From NCBI RefSeq assembly GCF_003096095.1, contig NZ_CP015453.1, positions 620,001 through 684,000 on the forward strand: a stretch of 64,000 bases of DNA, in the 5' to 3' direction. A program made the translations under genes and the position numbers. Source of the stretch: Dietzia psychralcaliphila. GTDB taxonomy: Bacteria; Actinomycetota; Actinomycetes; Mycobacteriales; Mycobacteriaceae. The notes beneath the pieces were generated by a model. The model saw only the letters and a list, made by a program, of their open reading frames with translations. It had not been told where the DNA came from and made no database searches. The first letter of the stretch is position 1; every line of letters starts with the position of its first letter. This document shows, piece by piece, positions 48,582 to 57,218 of the stretch.

Positions 48582-49460
48582 ATGAACACCACCATCTCGC
48601 GAAGGCAACTGTTCCGGGGAGCACTGGCACTGGGCGGGGTGGTCGCGGTCGGTGGATCCCTCGCCGCCTGCACCACCACGGAGACCGGCGGCCCCGAGGC
48701 CGGCGGAGGCGGCGGCCTCCTCGAGCGGGCCCGACAGCAGGGCCTGCGGATCGCCATCGGCAACGAGCCGCCCTACACCGAGCTCGCTCCGGACGGCACC
48801 GTCACCGGCGCGGAGCCGGACGTCGTCAGGGCCGTCGCCGCGCGGATGGGGATCGACAGGGTCGAGGGCATCGTCTCCGGCTACGACGCGATGATCCCGG
48901 GGCTCAAGGCCAACAGGTGGGACACCATCGCCGCGGGGTTGTTCATGAAGCAGTCACGCTGCCGCGAGGTCGCCTACGCCTCACCCGTGATCGTCTCCAC
49001 CGAGTCGTTCGGTGTGCGGCCCGGCAACCCGGAGAACATCCTCACCATCGCCGACGTCCTGGAGCGGCCGGACCTGCGCGTGGGTGTGGTCCCCGGCGGG
49101 TTCGAACAGGGCATCCTCGAGACGGCGGGAGTCGGGGCCGGCCAGATCATCAACGTCACCGACGCCCGCGGCGGCGCCGACGCGCTCAACGCGGATCGTA
49201 TCGACGCCTTCCTCCTGCCCACGCTGTCCCTGCGCGAGCTCGAGGGCGTCGAGGTCACCGAGCCGATCGAGGACGCCCCCAGCACGGGTTCGTCCGCCGC
49301 GTTCCGGACCGAGGACCAGGACTTCCTCGACGCCTACAACGAGGAGCTCGAGTCGTTCAAGACCGAGCCCGAGTTTGCCGAGATACTCGAGAAGTGGGGA
49401 TTCGACCCCACCGTCGTCGAGGGCGTGACGACCGAGGAACTCTGCGCCGTCGACGGCTGA
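48582..49460 (+). CDS. ehuB: EhuB-like amino-acid/compatible-solute binding lipoprotein
   Basis: 292 residues. The N-terminus SRRQLFRGALALGG has a twin-arginine pattern and is followed by lipobox SLAAC, so it is a probable Tat-exported lipoprotein. The SBP type 3 domain reads LRIAIGNEPPYTELAPDGTV, SGYDAMIPGLKANRWDTIAA and GLFMKQSRCREVAYASPVIV, which closely follows EhuB of the ectoine/hydroxyectoine importer. The specificity may differ: no ectoine hydrolase or deacetylase genes are seen nearby. It is 105 bases after gntR and could have its own promoter. Confidence 0.82.
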   Translation: MNTTISRRQLFRGALALGGVVAVGGSLAACTTTETGGPEAGGGGGLLERARQQGLRIAIGNEPPYTELAPDGTVTGAEPDVVRAVAARMGIDRVEGIVSGYDAMIPGLKANRWDTIAAGLFMKQSRCREVAYASPVIVSTESFGVRPGNPENILTIADVLERPDLRVGVVPGGFEQGILETAGVGAGQIINVTDARGGADALNADRIDAFLLPTLSLRELEGVEVTEPIEDAPSTGSSAAFRTEDQDFLDAYNEELESFKTEPEFAEILEKWGFDPTVVEGVTTEELCAVDG

Positions 49461-49470
49461 CCGGCGATCG

Positions 49471-50166
49471 ATGGACGCTATCGCCGAATACCTCCCTCTC
49501 ATCCGGCAGGGCTTCATCACCACCGTCCAGGTGACGGTCCTCGGCGCGGCGCTCGCGCTGGTCGTGGCCTTCGCCCTGGGCCTGGCGCGCCTGTCCACCC
49601 ACCGCTGGGTGCGCTGGCCGGCGGCGTGCACCGTGGAGTTCCTCCGCGGCACGTCGCTGGTGGTGCAGCTCTTCTGGCTGTTCTTCGCCCTCCCGTTCTT
49701 CGGGGTCCAGCTCACCGCCATCTTCGCCGGTGTCCTCGCGCTGGGCCTCAACGAGGGCGCGTACGCCTCGGAGGTGGTCCGCGGGTCCATCGCGTCCCGG
49801 CCGAAGGGCCAGACGGAGGCCGCGATCGCGCTCAACATGACGCCCGCCCAGCGGATGCGCCGCATCCTGCTGCCGCAGTCGATCCCGGCGATGCTGCCGC
49901 CCATGGGCAACGTCATGGTGGACCTGCTCAAGAACAGCTCACTGGTCTCCCTGGTGACGGTGGCGGACCTGACCTTCAACGCGGGGCTCATCCGGTCCGC
50001 CACCGGTGAGACCGCCCTGATCTACGGGATCATCCTGCTCCTGTACTTCGTCCTGAGTCTGGTCATCTCGGTGATCATCGCGCTCCTGGAGCGGCGGTTC
50101 TCACCGACCCGTGAGCGCCGGTCGCTGCTCACCGCCCTCACCGGCCGGACGCAGGGGGTGAGCTGA
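49471..50166 (+). CDS. ehuC: Ehu-type ABC transporter permease 1
   Basis: 231 residues with five membrane segments; polar-amino-acid permease family. TVEFLRGTSLVVQLFWLFFA and the following LPFFGVQL closely resemble EhuC. The ATPase-contact loop is SRPKGQTEAAIALNMTPAQR. It starts ten bases after ehuB and its TGA shares one base with the next ATG. Confidence 0.85.
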   Translation: MDAIAEYLPLIRQGFITTVQVTVLGAALALVVAFALGLARLSTHRWVRWPAACTVEFLRGTSLVVQLFWLFFALPFFGVQLTAIFAGVLALGLNEGAYASEVVRGSIASRPKGQTEAAIALNMTPAQRMRRILLPQSIPAMLPPMGNVMVDLLKNSSLVSLVTVADLTFNAGLIRSATGETALIYGIILLLYFVLSLVISVIIALLERRFSPTRERRSLLTALTGRTQGVS

Positions 50167-50822
50167 TGATCTGGGACAACGCCTTCGCGATCAGCATCAT
50201 CCCGGACCTGCTCCGGGGGCTGGTCACCACGGTGCAGATCACCTTCGCCGGCATGGCCATCGCGGCTGTCCTCGGGTTGCTCGTGGCCGTGTTCAGATAC
50301 CTGCGGATCCCGGTGGTCTCGCAGATCCTGGGATTTCTCGTGTACTTCATCCGTGGGACTCCGTTGCTCGTCCAGGCGTTCTTCGTGTTCTACGTCCTGC
50401 CGGAGTACGGCGTCACCATGAGCGCGCTGGTCACCGGCATCATCGTGATCGGCGTCAACTACAGCGCCTATACGGCCGAGGTCTACCGGTCCGGTATCGA
50501 GGGGATCCCGGTGGGTCAGTGGGAGGCCGCCACGGCCCTCAATCTGCCGGGCGGACGCACCTGGACACGGATCGTCCTGCCCCAGGCGGTGCGACGGGTG
50601 GTCCCCCTGTTGGGCAACTACCTCATCCAGATGTTCAAGGACTCGGCCATCCTGTCCGCCATCACCGTCTACGAACTCATGTCCGTGGCCAAGGCGATCG
50701 GGCAGTCGGAGTTCCGCTACATCGAACCCTTCACCATCGCGGCGCTGCTCTACCTCGTCGTGAGCGTCCCGTGCACACTCGTCCTACGTCGATTGGAGAC
50801 CCGCTATGGCACCGTCCACTGA
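50166..50822 (+). CDS. ehuD: Ehu-type ABC transporter permease 2
   Basis: 218 residues with five membrane segments. Markers are FIRGTPLLVQAFFVFYVLPE, GVNYSAYTAEVYRSGIEGIP, VGQWEAATALNLPGGRTWTR and LLGNYLIQMFKDSAILSAIT, the EhuD pattern. It overlaps ehuC by one base and the ATPase gene by 17 bases. Confidence 0.85.
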   Translation: MIWDNAFAISIIPDLLRGLVTTVQITFAGMAIAAVLGLLVAVFRYLRIPVVSQILGFLVYFIRGTPLLVQAFFVFYVLPEYGVTMSALVTGIIVIGVNYSAYTAEVYRSGIEGIPVGQWEAATALNLPGGRTWTRIVLPQAVRRVVPLLGNYLIQMFKDSAILSAITVYELMSVAKAIGQSEFRYIEPFTIAALLYLVVSVPCTLVLRRLETRYGTVH

Positions 50823-51603
50823 GCTCGGCGAGCCAGGGGAACCGATGGTCCGCTTCGAGAAGGTCAGCAAGAACTGGGGGGAGAACAAGGTCCTGCGGGA
50901 GCTCGACTTCACTGTTGCCAAGGGCGAGAAGATCTCGATCATCGGTCCGTCCGGTTCCGGCAAGACCACGATCCTGCGAGTGCTCATGACCCTCGAGTAC
51001 CCGACCTCGGGACGCGTCCTGGTCGAGGGCGACGAGTTGTGGAACACCGACGTCGCGAGGAAGAGGCCCCGCGAGACCAAGCGGATGAGGCAGATCCGCA
51101 GCCGGATCGGCATGGTGTTCCAGCAGTTCAACCTGTTCCCACACATGACCGCGCTGGAGAACGTCATGGAGGCGCCGGTGCACGTGCTGGGCAAGGACAA
51201 GGCGACGGCGCGGCAGGAGGCGGAGGAGCTGCTCGCGCTCGTCGGCCTGGCCGACCATTCAGCCAAGAAGCCGCCGCAGCTGTCCGGTGGCCAGCAACAG
51301 CGCGTGGCGATCGCCCGGGCCATGGCCACGAAGCCGGACATCATGCTCTTCGACGAACCCACCTCGGCCCTGGATCCCGAGCTCGTGGGGGAGGTGCTCA
51401 AGGTGATCCGGGACCTCGCCAACGACTCGACCATGACGATGCTCATGGTCACCCACGAGATGAACTTCGCCCGGGAGATCTCCGACCGGGTGGTGATGTT
51501 CGACGAGGGCGTCGCGGTCGAGTCGGCGCCGCCCGCGCAGTTCTTCGACTCGCCCGGCCACGAGCGCACCCGGAGATTCCTCGGCGCTGTACTGGGGTAC
51601 TGA
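50806..51603 (+). CDS. ehuA: Ehu-type ABC transporter ATP-binding protein
   Basis: 265 residues. Walker A GPSGSGKT is at 47-54; the Q-loop is in IGMVFQQFNLFPHMTALENV, the signature in PQLSGGQQQRVAIARAMA and Walker B in IMLFDEPTSALDPELV. It is a standard polar amino acid importer ATPase. Last gene of the amidase-gntR-transporter transcription unit; its end is five bases from the convergent response-regulator gene, with no hairpin visible. Confidence 0.9.
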   Translation: MAPSTELGEPGEPMVRFEKVSKNWGENKVLRELDFTVAKGEKISIIGPSGSGKTTILRVLMTLEYPTSGRVLVEGDELWNTDVARKRPRETKRMRQIRSRIGMVFQQFNLFPHMTALENVMEAPVHVLGKDKATARQEAEELLALVGLADHSAKKPPQLSGGQQQRVAIARAMATKPDIMLFDEPTSALDPELVGEVLKVIRDLANDSTMTMLMVTHEMNFAREISDRVVMFDEGVAVESAPPAQFFDSPGHERTRRFLGAVLGY

Positions 51604-51607
51604 ACGC

Positions 51608-52225
51608 TCAGCGGGTGACCGCGAGCCCGCTCCGCATCGCCCAGGCCACCGCCTGCGGTCTGGTCGTCACGCCGATCTTGCGGTACGCGTCCCGGATGTA
51701 GGTCTTGACCGTGTTGATCGACAGGTAGCACGCAGAGGCGATCTCCTCGTTGGACCTGCCCTGGGCGATCAGCGCGAGCATCTCCGATTCGCGGGGGCTC
51801 AGACCCGCCTCGCCGGTCGGCCACAATCCGGCGGAGGCGTACTCGCCGTCGTGGCCGAGTAGCCGGACCTGCTCGCCCGCCGCGACACGTTCGACGGCCC
51901 CGACCAGATCCTCACCGGACAGTGACTTGGACAGATACCCCGTGACCCCCGAGGCGAAGGCCTCCTCGACGGCCCGCGGGTCGGTGACGAACGAGTACAC
52001 GGCCACGGCGCCGATCGTCGGATCGAGGACCATGGACGAGCACCGGGCCCGCCAGTTCACCGGGGAGGCGAAGGTGTCGAACAGCAGGACGTCCACGGGT
52101 ACACCGTCGCGGGAACCGGGCCCGTTGACCACCACCTCGACCCGGTCGGGGTAGGGGGCGAGCAGCGCGTGCACGCCGGCGATGACCACCGTGTAGTCGT
52201 TTACCACCGAAACCCTGACGGCCAT
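51608..52225 (-). CDS. LuxR/NarL-type response regulator, orphan and degenerate
   Basis: 205 residues. The receiver domain is unusual: the acidic pair is ND (VSVVNDYTVVIAGV), the phospho-site candidate is the Asp in VDVLLFDTFASP, and the Lys in GYLSKSLSGEDLV is kept. The LuxR helix-turn-helix is LSPRESEMLALIAQGRSNEE with YLSINTVKTYIRDAYRKIGV. No sensor kinase is adjacent. It is divergent from a WhiB gene; the 94-base gap holds a CACCCCTGGGGGTG palindrome. Whether it acts without phosphorylation is open. Confidence 0.82.
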   Translation of the reverse strand: MAVRVSVVNDYTVVIAGVHALLAPYPDRVEVVVNGPGSRDGVPVDVLLFDTFASPVNWRARCSSMVLDPTIGAVAVYSFVTDPRAVEEAFASGVTGYLSKSLSGEDLVGAVERVAAGEQVRLLGHDGEYASAGLWPTGEAGLSPRESEMLALIAQGRSNEEIASACYLSINTVKTYIRDAYRKIGVTTRPQAVAWAMRSGLAVTR

Positions 52226-52254
52226 CCGCGAATTTTATCAGTTGTGACCCATCC

Positions 52255-52268
52255 CACCCCTGGGGGTG
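52255..52268. promoter_or_regulatory. Palindrome between the response regulator and whiB genes
   Basis: CACCCC-TG-GGGGTG is a 6-bp inverted repeat around two bases, 30 bases upstream of the LuxR-type gene and 52 before the WhiB gene. ACCCC/GGGGT tracts are the kind of site used by the LuxR-type regulator RamA in corynebacteria; that comparison is loose. It could be the binding site of the neighbouring regulator. Confidence 0.35.
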
Positions 52269-52319
52269 TGCCGAACAACCTGGCGCGTGCAAGAAGCTGG
52301 ATCCGACGGGGGGAGAAGC

Positions 52320-52592
52320 ATGACGACCGCTACCAGCAGGATCGACGAACGATGGGCATGGGCCGAGTACGGGATGTGCCAGGACGTGCCGGACCTGTTC
52401 TACAACACCGAGGACGAGTCGAAGAGCCTGCGTCGACGCAAGGAGACGGCGGCGAAGAAGCTGTGCGCGCAGTGTCCGGTGATCGACAGGTGCCGCGCGC
52501 ACGCGGTGGCACACCGCGAGCTCTACGGCGTCTGGGGCGGGATGTCGGAGTCCGAGCGGCACCGTCTCGCCGGCCGCGTCCGCACCGGCTGA
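52320..52592 (+). CDS. WhiB-family iron-sulfur regulator
   Basis: 90 residues from the ATG at 52320, with GGGGAGAAG just upstream. Four cluster cysteines: one in EYGMCQDVPDLFYN and three in LCAQCPVIDRC (C-x2-C-x5-C). The GVWGG turn is in LYGVWGGMSESER, followed by a basic end, RHRLAGRVRTG. Size and layout suit a WhiB1- or WhiB2-like Wbl protein that binds the primary sigma factor. Which paralogue it is cannot be said. It is paired head-to-head with a LuxR-type regulator. Confidence 0.92.
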   Translation: MTTATSRIDERWAWAEYGMCQDVPDLFYNTEDESKSLRRRKETAAKKLCAQCPVIDRCRAHAVAHRELYGVWGGMSESERHRLAGRVRTG

Positions 52593-52641
52593 CAGCCCAC
52601 CCGGTGCCCGCCTGACCGGCGCCCGGCCCCGTGGGCGCCGG

Positions 52642-54105
52642 TCAGCGGACCGGGATCGCCACGAGCTTGGTCTCCACGAACTCCTCGATGCCCGTCAGCC
52701 CGCCCTCGCGGCCCAGGCCGGACTGCTTGATGCCTCCGAACGGGGCGGCCGGATTGGAGACGATCCCGGTGTTGATGCCCACCATCCCGGCCTGCAGGCG
52801 CTCGGACATGGTCATCGCGCGGTCGAGATTCTCGGTCATCACGTAGGAGACCAGGCCGAACTCGGTGTCGTTGGCCATGGCCACGGCCTCGTCGTCGGAG
52901 TCGAACGGGATCAGGGCGGCCACGGGGCCGAAGATCTCGGTGGACATCAGGTCGGAGTCGGCGGCCACCCCGCTCAGGACGGTGGGTGGGTAGAAGTATC
53001 CGGGGCCCTCGACGCGCGAACCGCCGCACAGCACCTCGGCGCCGCGCTCCACGGCGTCGTCGACCAGCTCGACCACCTTCGTCACGGCCTTCTCCTCGAC
53101 GAGCGGGCCCACGTCGGTGCCCTCTCGCGTGCCGTCGCCGACGGTCAGGGCGGACATCTTCTCGGTGAGGCGTCGTCCGAACTCGTCCAGTACCGACCGG
53201 TGCACGAGGATCCTGTTGGCCGAGGTGCAGGCCTCGCCCATGTTCCGCATCTTGGCTGCCATCGCGGCGCCCACGGCGGTGTCCATGTCCGCGTCCTCGC
53301 ACACCACGAACGGCGCGTTCCCGCCGAGCTCCATCGATGTGCGCAGCACGCCGCGCGCGCACTGCTCGAGAAGCATGCGGCCGACGGGTGTGGATCCGGT
53401 GAAGGACAGCTTGCGGGCGATGCCGGAGTCGATCCACGGCTCCACCACACCGCCCGGGTCGGTGGTGCACACCACGTTGAGCACGCCGTCGGGAAGTCCG
53501 GCCTCGCGCAGGACGTCCACCACGTACAACGAGGTCAGGGGGGTGAGGTTGGCCGGTTTGAACACCATGGTGCAGCCGGCGGCGATGGCCGGGCCGATCT
53601 TGCGGGTGGCCATGGCCAGGGGGAAGTTCCACGGGGTGATGAGGATGCAGGGGCCGACGGGCTCGTGGGTCACCATGAGCCTGGTCTTGCCGTCAGGCGA
53701 GCGGCGGGCGTCGCCCCGGACGCGGCAGGTCTCCTCGGAGAACCAGCGGAAGAACTCGGCGCCGTACGCCACCTCCCCCTTCGCCTCGGCCAGTGGTTTT
53801 CCCATCTCCGTGGTCATGAGCAGCGCCAACTCGTCGGCGCGGTCGACTATCAGCTCATACGCCCGGCGCAGGATCTCGGCCCGCTCACGCGCCGGCACCG
53901 CGGCCCACGAGGCCTGGGTGCGGCCCGCGCACCCGATCGCGGCGGCGGCGTCATCGGCTCCTCCGTCGGCCACGGTCGCGATTACCTCGCCGGTGGCGGG
54001 GTTGACCACCTCGAAGGTGGCGCCGGAGGCGGCATCGCTCCACTGCCCGTCGACGTGGACGCCGGTGCCGAGCGCGGCGATGATGTCGGTGACGGAGCGG
54101 GTCAT
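52642..54105 (-). CDS. Succinate-semialdehyde dehydrogenase-like aldehyde dehydrogenase
   Basis: 487 residues. ALDH superfamily, GabD group: cofactor-site Lys in TMVFKPANLTPLTSL (about 183), catalytic Glu259 in SMELGGNAPFVVCEDADM, and nucleophile Cys293 in GEACTSANRILVH. The usual GabD GQTC reads GEAC. It is the third gene of an operon: its ATG overlaps the stop of the FAD/Fe-S dehydrogenase by four bases, and AGGAGG lies just upstream (rc of 54111-54116). It probably oxidises the semialdehyde made by the aminotransferase encoded two genes upstream. The chain length of the substrate is unknown. Confidence 0.88.
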   Translation of the reverse strand: MTRSVTDIIAALGTGVHVDGQWSDAASGATFEVVNPATGEVIATVADGGADDAAAAIGCAGRTQASWAAVPARERAEILRRAYELIVDRADELALLMTTEMGKPLAEAKGEVAYGAEFFRWFSEETCRVRGDARRSPDGKTRLMVTHEPVGPCILITPWNFPLAMATRKIGPAIAAGCTMVFKPANLTPLTSLYVVDVLREAGLPDGVLNVVCTTDPGGVVEPWIDSGIARKLSFTGSTPVGRMLLEQCARGVLRTSMELGGNAPFVVCEDADMDTAVGAAMAAKMRNMGEACTSANRILVHRSVLDEFGRRLTEKMSALTVGDGTREGTDVGPLVEEKAVTKVVELVDDAVERGAEVLCGGSRVEGPGYFYPPTVLSGVAADSDLMSTEIFGPVAALIPFDSDDEAVAMANDTEFGLVSYVMTENLDRAMTMSERLQAGMVGINTGIVSNPAAPFGGIKQSGLGREGGLTGIEEFVETKLVAIPVR

Positions 54106-57100
54106 GTGGGCCTCCTGGTGGGCACGGGGTTAAGGGGCACGGGGTTAAGGGGCACGGGGTTAAGGGACACGGGGTTAAACGGCACGGGGTCGGGGCTGTG
54201 ATCGGGATCAGGGTCGAGGAGTTCGAACAGGTGGAGGCCGGCGCGGCCGGATCCGGTGGTGGGGTCGGTGGCACCGAGGTGGCCGACCTGGGTGGCGCAG
54301 GAGAAGCCGTCGGTGAGCACGGGCGCGTCCCGGTCGGCCCGCAGGGCGGGGGCCAGCGCCTGCTCGGCGACGGCGGCGGTCACGGCCTCGTGTCCGGCGG
54401 TGAACCCGAAGTCGCCGGCGACACCGCAGCACCCGGTGGCCTCCCGGACCGAGCCCACCCCGAGCGCGGTGAGGGTCGCCCTCTGCACGCGGTTGCCGAA
54501 GGTCGCGTACTCGTGGCAGTGGGTCTGCACCGTGACCCGGTCCGGGGCCGTACCGCCGGGCCAGGCGGGGGCACGCCCTTCGCCGGCGAGTCGGCCCAGG
54601 TGATCGGCCGCCGACCGGATGCGGGCCGCGACGCGGCGGGCGGTGTCGGCGTCCGGGGTGTCGGCGAGCAGGCGGGGGAGGTCCTCGCGGAGGGTGGCCG
54701 CGCAGCTGGGTTCGACGACGACGACGGGGACCTCGCCCCCGTCCGGACCGCGGATCGCGTCGAGGTGCCGGGCGGTCGCACCCATGGTGCGGCGTGCGGC
54801 GGAGAGCCTGCCGGTGGTGACGTGGGTCAACCCGCAGCAGTGGCTGGCGCTGCACGCGACGGAGGTGTGCACGCCGCCCAGGACGCGGGCGGCGGCGCCG
54901 GCGACCGTGGGGCGCAGTCCGCGGGTGAAGGAGTCGAGGAACAGCACGATCTCGGCCGAGGTCCGCCCTTCCGGATGACCCTGTCCGCGTATCGTCCACA
55001 CGCTGTCCGGGACGCGGGAGAGTTCGCGCCGCAGCTCGGAGGCGGAGGTGAAGCGCGGCAGGGTGCGGTCCGTCGCGAGGCCGCCCAGTCGTGCGGCGGC
55101 CCGGCCGGCGCGGGTGCCGAGCACGGCGTTGAGTGGTCGGGCGGCCCGCGCCGTGCCGCGCAGCCACAGTGGGAGCAGTCCGAGGGAGTAGTGGGCCACG
55201 GGCCGGACTCTGCGCCTGTAGCGCCGGTGTAGCGCCTCGGACTTGAAGGCGGCCATGTCCACGCCGGTGGGGCAGTCCGAGGAGCAGGCCTTGCACGCGA
55301 GGCACAGCTCCAGCGAGTCCTCGACCGCCGGGTCGTCGATGGGGAGTGTCCCGCGGACCACCTCCTGCAGTACGCGGGCCCGGCCGCGGGTGGAGTCCTT
55401 CTCGTCGCCCGTGGCGCGGAAGGACGGGCACATCACGCCGCCGGTGGACGTGCGGCAGCGGCCCACCCCGATGCAGGCCTGGACGGGGTGTGCACCGTCG
55501 GCGGAGGTCAGCAGGCCCAGGTCGCGCCTGCCCACCCCGGCGAGGGCGAGGTCGGCGTCGAGTGGCCGTGTGGCGGTCAGCCCGCCCGGGGCGAGGATTC
55601 CCGAGGGGTCCCAGATGCGGGCGAATCGGGCGAAGGTGTCCAGCATCTCGGGCGAATACATGACCGGCAGCAGTTCCGAGCGTGCCCGGCCGTCGCCGTG
55701 CTCCCCGGAGAGCGACCCGCCGTGGCTCACCGCGAGGTGGGCGGCGTCGGTGCAGAAGGCGCGCATGACGCCCCGGCCCTCCTCGGACCGCAGGTCGAAG
55801 CTGATGCGGATGTGCATGCATCCGGCGCCGAAGTGCCCGTACATGACTCCGGTGAGGCCGTGCCGCCCGAGCAGTCCCCGGAAGTCGTCGAGGTAGTCCG
55901 CCAGGCGCTCGGGGGCGACGGCCGAGTCCTCCCAGCCGGGCCAGGATTCGATGGTCGCGCCGGTCGCGGGGTCGGTGAGCCGCGAGCTCAGCCCGGCGCC
56001 GTCCTCGCGCACCCGCCACAGGTCCGCGCGGGCCACCGGATCCGTCACGACGAGAGCCTCGACCGCGTGGCCGTCGCCGGTGAGGTCCGCGGCGAGTCCG
56101 GCCACCCGGTCGTCGAGCGTTCCGGCCCGCGAGCCCGACCCGTCGTCGGCGTCGGCGTTGGCGTTGCCGTCGCCGTCGTCGTCGAGTTCCACGAACAGCC
56201 ACGCCCTGCCCGCGGGGAGGGCGGCCACGGCGTCGGCGCCGCGCCGCTCGCGCATGGTCTCGACGATCACCTCGTCGATCCCCTCGACAGCGGTGGGGTG
56301 GTGCCGCAGGATCGCGGGCACGTCCCGGGCGGCGTCCACGACGTCCGCGTAGCCCACGACCAGCAGTCCGGTCCGGGCGGAGCGGGGTACGGCGCGCATG
56401 GTCGCGGCGGTGACCACCGCGCAGGTGCCCTCGGAGCCGACGAGGGACCGCGCCACGTCGAATCCCTCCTCGGGCAGCAGGTGCCGTAGGTGGTAGCCGG
56501 ACACCTGGCGGGGCAGCCGTCCGAGTTCGGTGCGGATGGCGGCCAGGTGGTCGGCGGCCAGGTCGCGCAGCTGCGCGGTCAGGTGCTCGGCACGTGCGGT
56601 CGCCGCCGCGTCCGACGGGTCGGTGGCCTCGATGCCGCTGCGGGTGGCGGTCAGGCGCAGGCCGTCGGCGGTGACGATCCGCAGCGACTCCACGTGGTCC
56701 GCGGTCCGGCCGTGGCGCACCGAGTGGTTGCCGCAGGCGTCGTTGCCGATCGCTCCGCCCAGGCAGGCGCGGGACTGGCTGGAGGGGTCGGGGGCGAAGG
56801 TCAGCCGGGAATCGGTGGCGGTGTGGACGGCCGCGCGCAGGGCGGTCAGGACGCACCCGGCCTCGGCGGTGACGGTCCGGGCGCCCTCGTCCACCCCGAG
56901 GACCCGGTTCATGTGCCGCGACAGGTCCAGCACCAGGCCGGTGCCGATCGCGTTGCCGGCCATGGACGTCCCGCCGCCGCGCGCGGTGGCCGGCACGCCC
57001 AGCCGGTGGCACACGGCCAACGCGGTGGCGACCTCGGCCTCCGTCCGCGGGAACAGGACGGCCGCCGGCACGACCCGGTAGTTGGAGGCGTCATAGGAGT

Positions 57101-57218
57101 ACTCGGCGATCCGGCGGGGGTCGGCCTCGGGCGCCAGACCCGCATCCACGAGCGCCGCCACCAGCGCCTCGACGGGCGCCTGTCCGGCGTCAACCGACGC
57201 GGCGACGCGGGAGGTCAT
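54102..57218 (-). CDS. FAD-linked, Fe-S cluster 2-hydroxyacid dehydrogenase (YdiJ/D-2-hydroxyglutarate dehydrogenase-like)
   Basis: 1038 residues from the ATG at 57218; the frame is open to 57368. The FAD-binding domain has PRTEAEVATALAVCHRLGVP, RGGGTSMAGNAIGTGLVLDL and GGAIGNDACGNHSVRHGRTA. The FAD-oxidase C domain includes MYGHFGAGCMHIRISFDLRS and SGEHGDGRARSELLP. An Fe-S domain has CIGVGRCR and CLACKACSSDCPTGVDM, and two CCG domains have ACSASHCCGLTHV and EATGCCGVAGDFG. E. coli YdiJ has the same order and size and oxidises D-2-hydroxyglutarate. Both ends overlap their neighbours by four bases. The C-terminus ends in NPVPL repeats. Confidence 0.88.
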   Translation of the reverse strand: MTSRVAASVDAGQAPVEALVAALVDAGLAPEADPRRIAEYSYDASNYRVVPAAVLFPRTEAEVATALAVCHRLGVPATARGGGTSMAGNAIGTGLVLDLSRHMNRVLGVDEGARTVTAEAGCVLTALRAAVHTATDSRLTFAPDPSSQSRACLGGAIGNDACGNHSVRHGRTADHVESLRIVTADGLRLTATRSGIEATDPSDAAATARAEHLTAQLRDLAADHLAAIRTELGRLPRQVSGYHLRHLLPEEGFDVARSLVGSEGTCAVVTAATMRAVPRSARTGLLVVGYADVVDAARDVPAILRHHPTAVEGIDEVIVETMRERRGADAVAALPAGRAWLFVELDDDGDGNANADADDGSGSRAGTLDDRVAGLAADLTGDGHAVEALVVTDPVARADLWRVREDGAGLSSRLTDPATGATIESWPGWEDSAVAPERLADYLDDFRGLLGRHGLTGVMYGHFGAGCMHIRISFDLRSEEGRGVMRAFCTDAAHLAVSHGGSLSGEHGDGRARSELLPVMYSPEMLDTFARFARIWDPSGILAPGGLTATRPLDADLALAGVGRRDLGLLTSADGAHPVQACIGVGRCRTSTGGVMCPSFRATGDEKDSTRGRARVLQEVVRGTLPIDDPAVEDSLELCLACKACSSDCPTGVDMAAFKSEALHRRYRRRVRPVAHYSLGLLPLWLRGTARAARPLNAVLGTRAGRAAARLGGLATDRTLPRFTSASELRRELSRVPDSVWTIRGQGHPEGRTSAEIVLFLDSFTRGLRPTVAGAAARVLGGVHTSVACSASHCCGLTHVTTGRLSAARRTMGATARHLDAIRGPDGGEVPVVVVEPSCAATLREDLPRLLADTPDADTARRVAARIRSAADHLGRLAGEGRAPAWPGGTAPDRVTVQTHCHEYATFGNRVQRATLTALGVGSVREATGCCGVAGDFGFTAGHEAVTAAVAEQALAPALRADRDAPVLTDGFSCATQVGHLGATDPTTGSGRAGLHLFELLDPDPDHSPDPVPFNPVSLNPVPLNPVPLNPVPTRRPT
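54121..54195. repeat. 15-bp tandem repeat, five copies, in the 3' end of the FAD dehydrogenase gene
   Basis: GGCACGGGGTTAAGG is repeated at 54121, 54136 and 54151 without change, then in two diverged copies at 54166 and 54181. On the minus strand it encodes NPVPL pentapeptides at the C-terminus. The period keeps frame, so copy number could vary without breaking the gene. It ends next to the ribosome site of the following dehydrogenase gene. Confidence 0.9.

Noticed and set aside
54208-57012. A 934-codon same-strand frame inside the FAD dehydrogenase gene
   Set aside because: It is another frame of the well-supported FAD/Fe-S protein; the product is Arg/Pro-rich with no domain.
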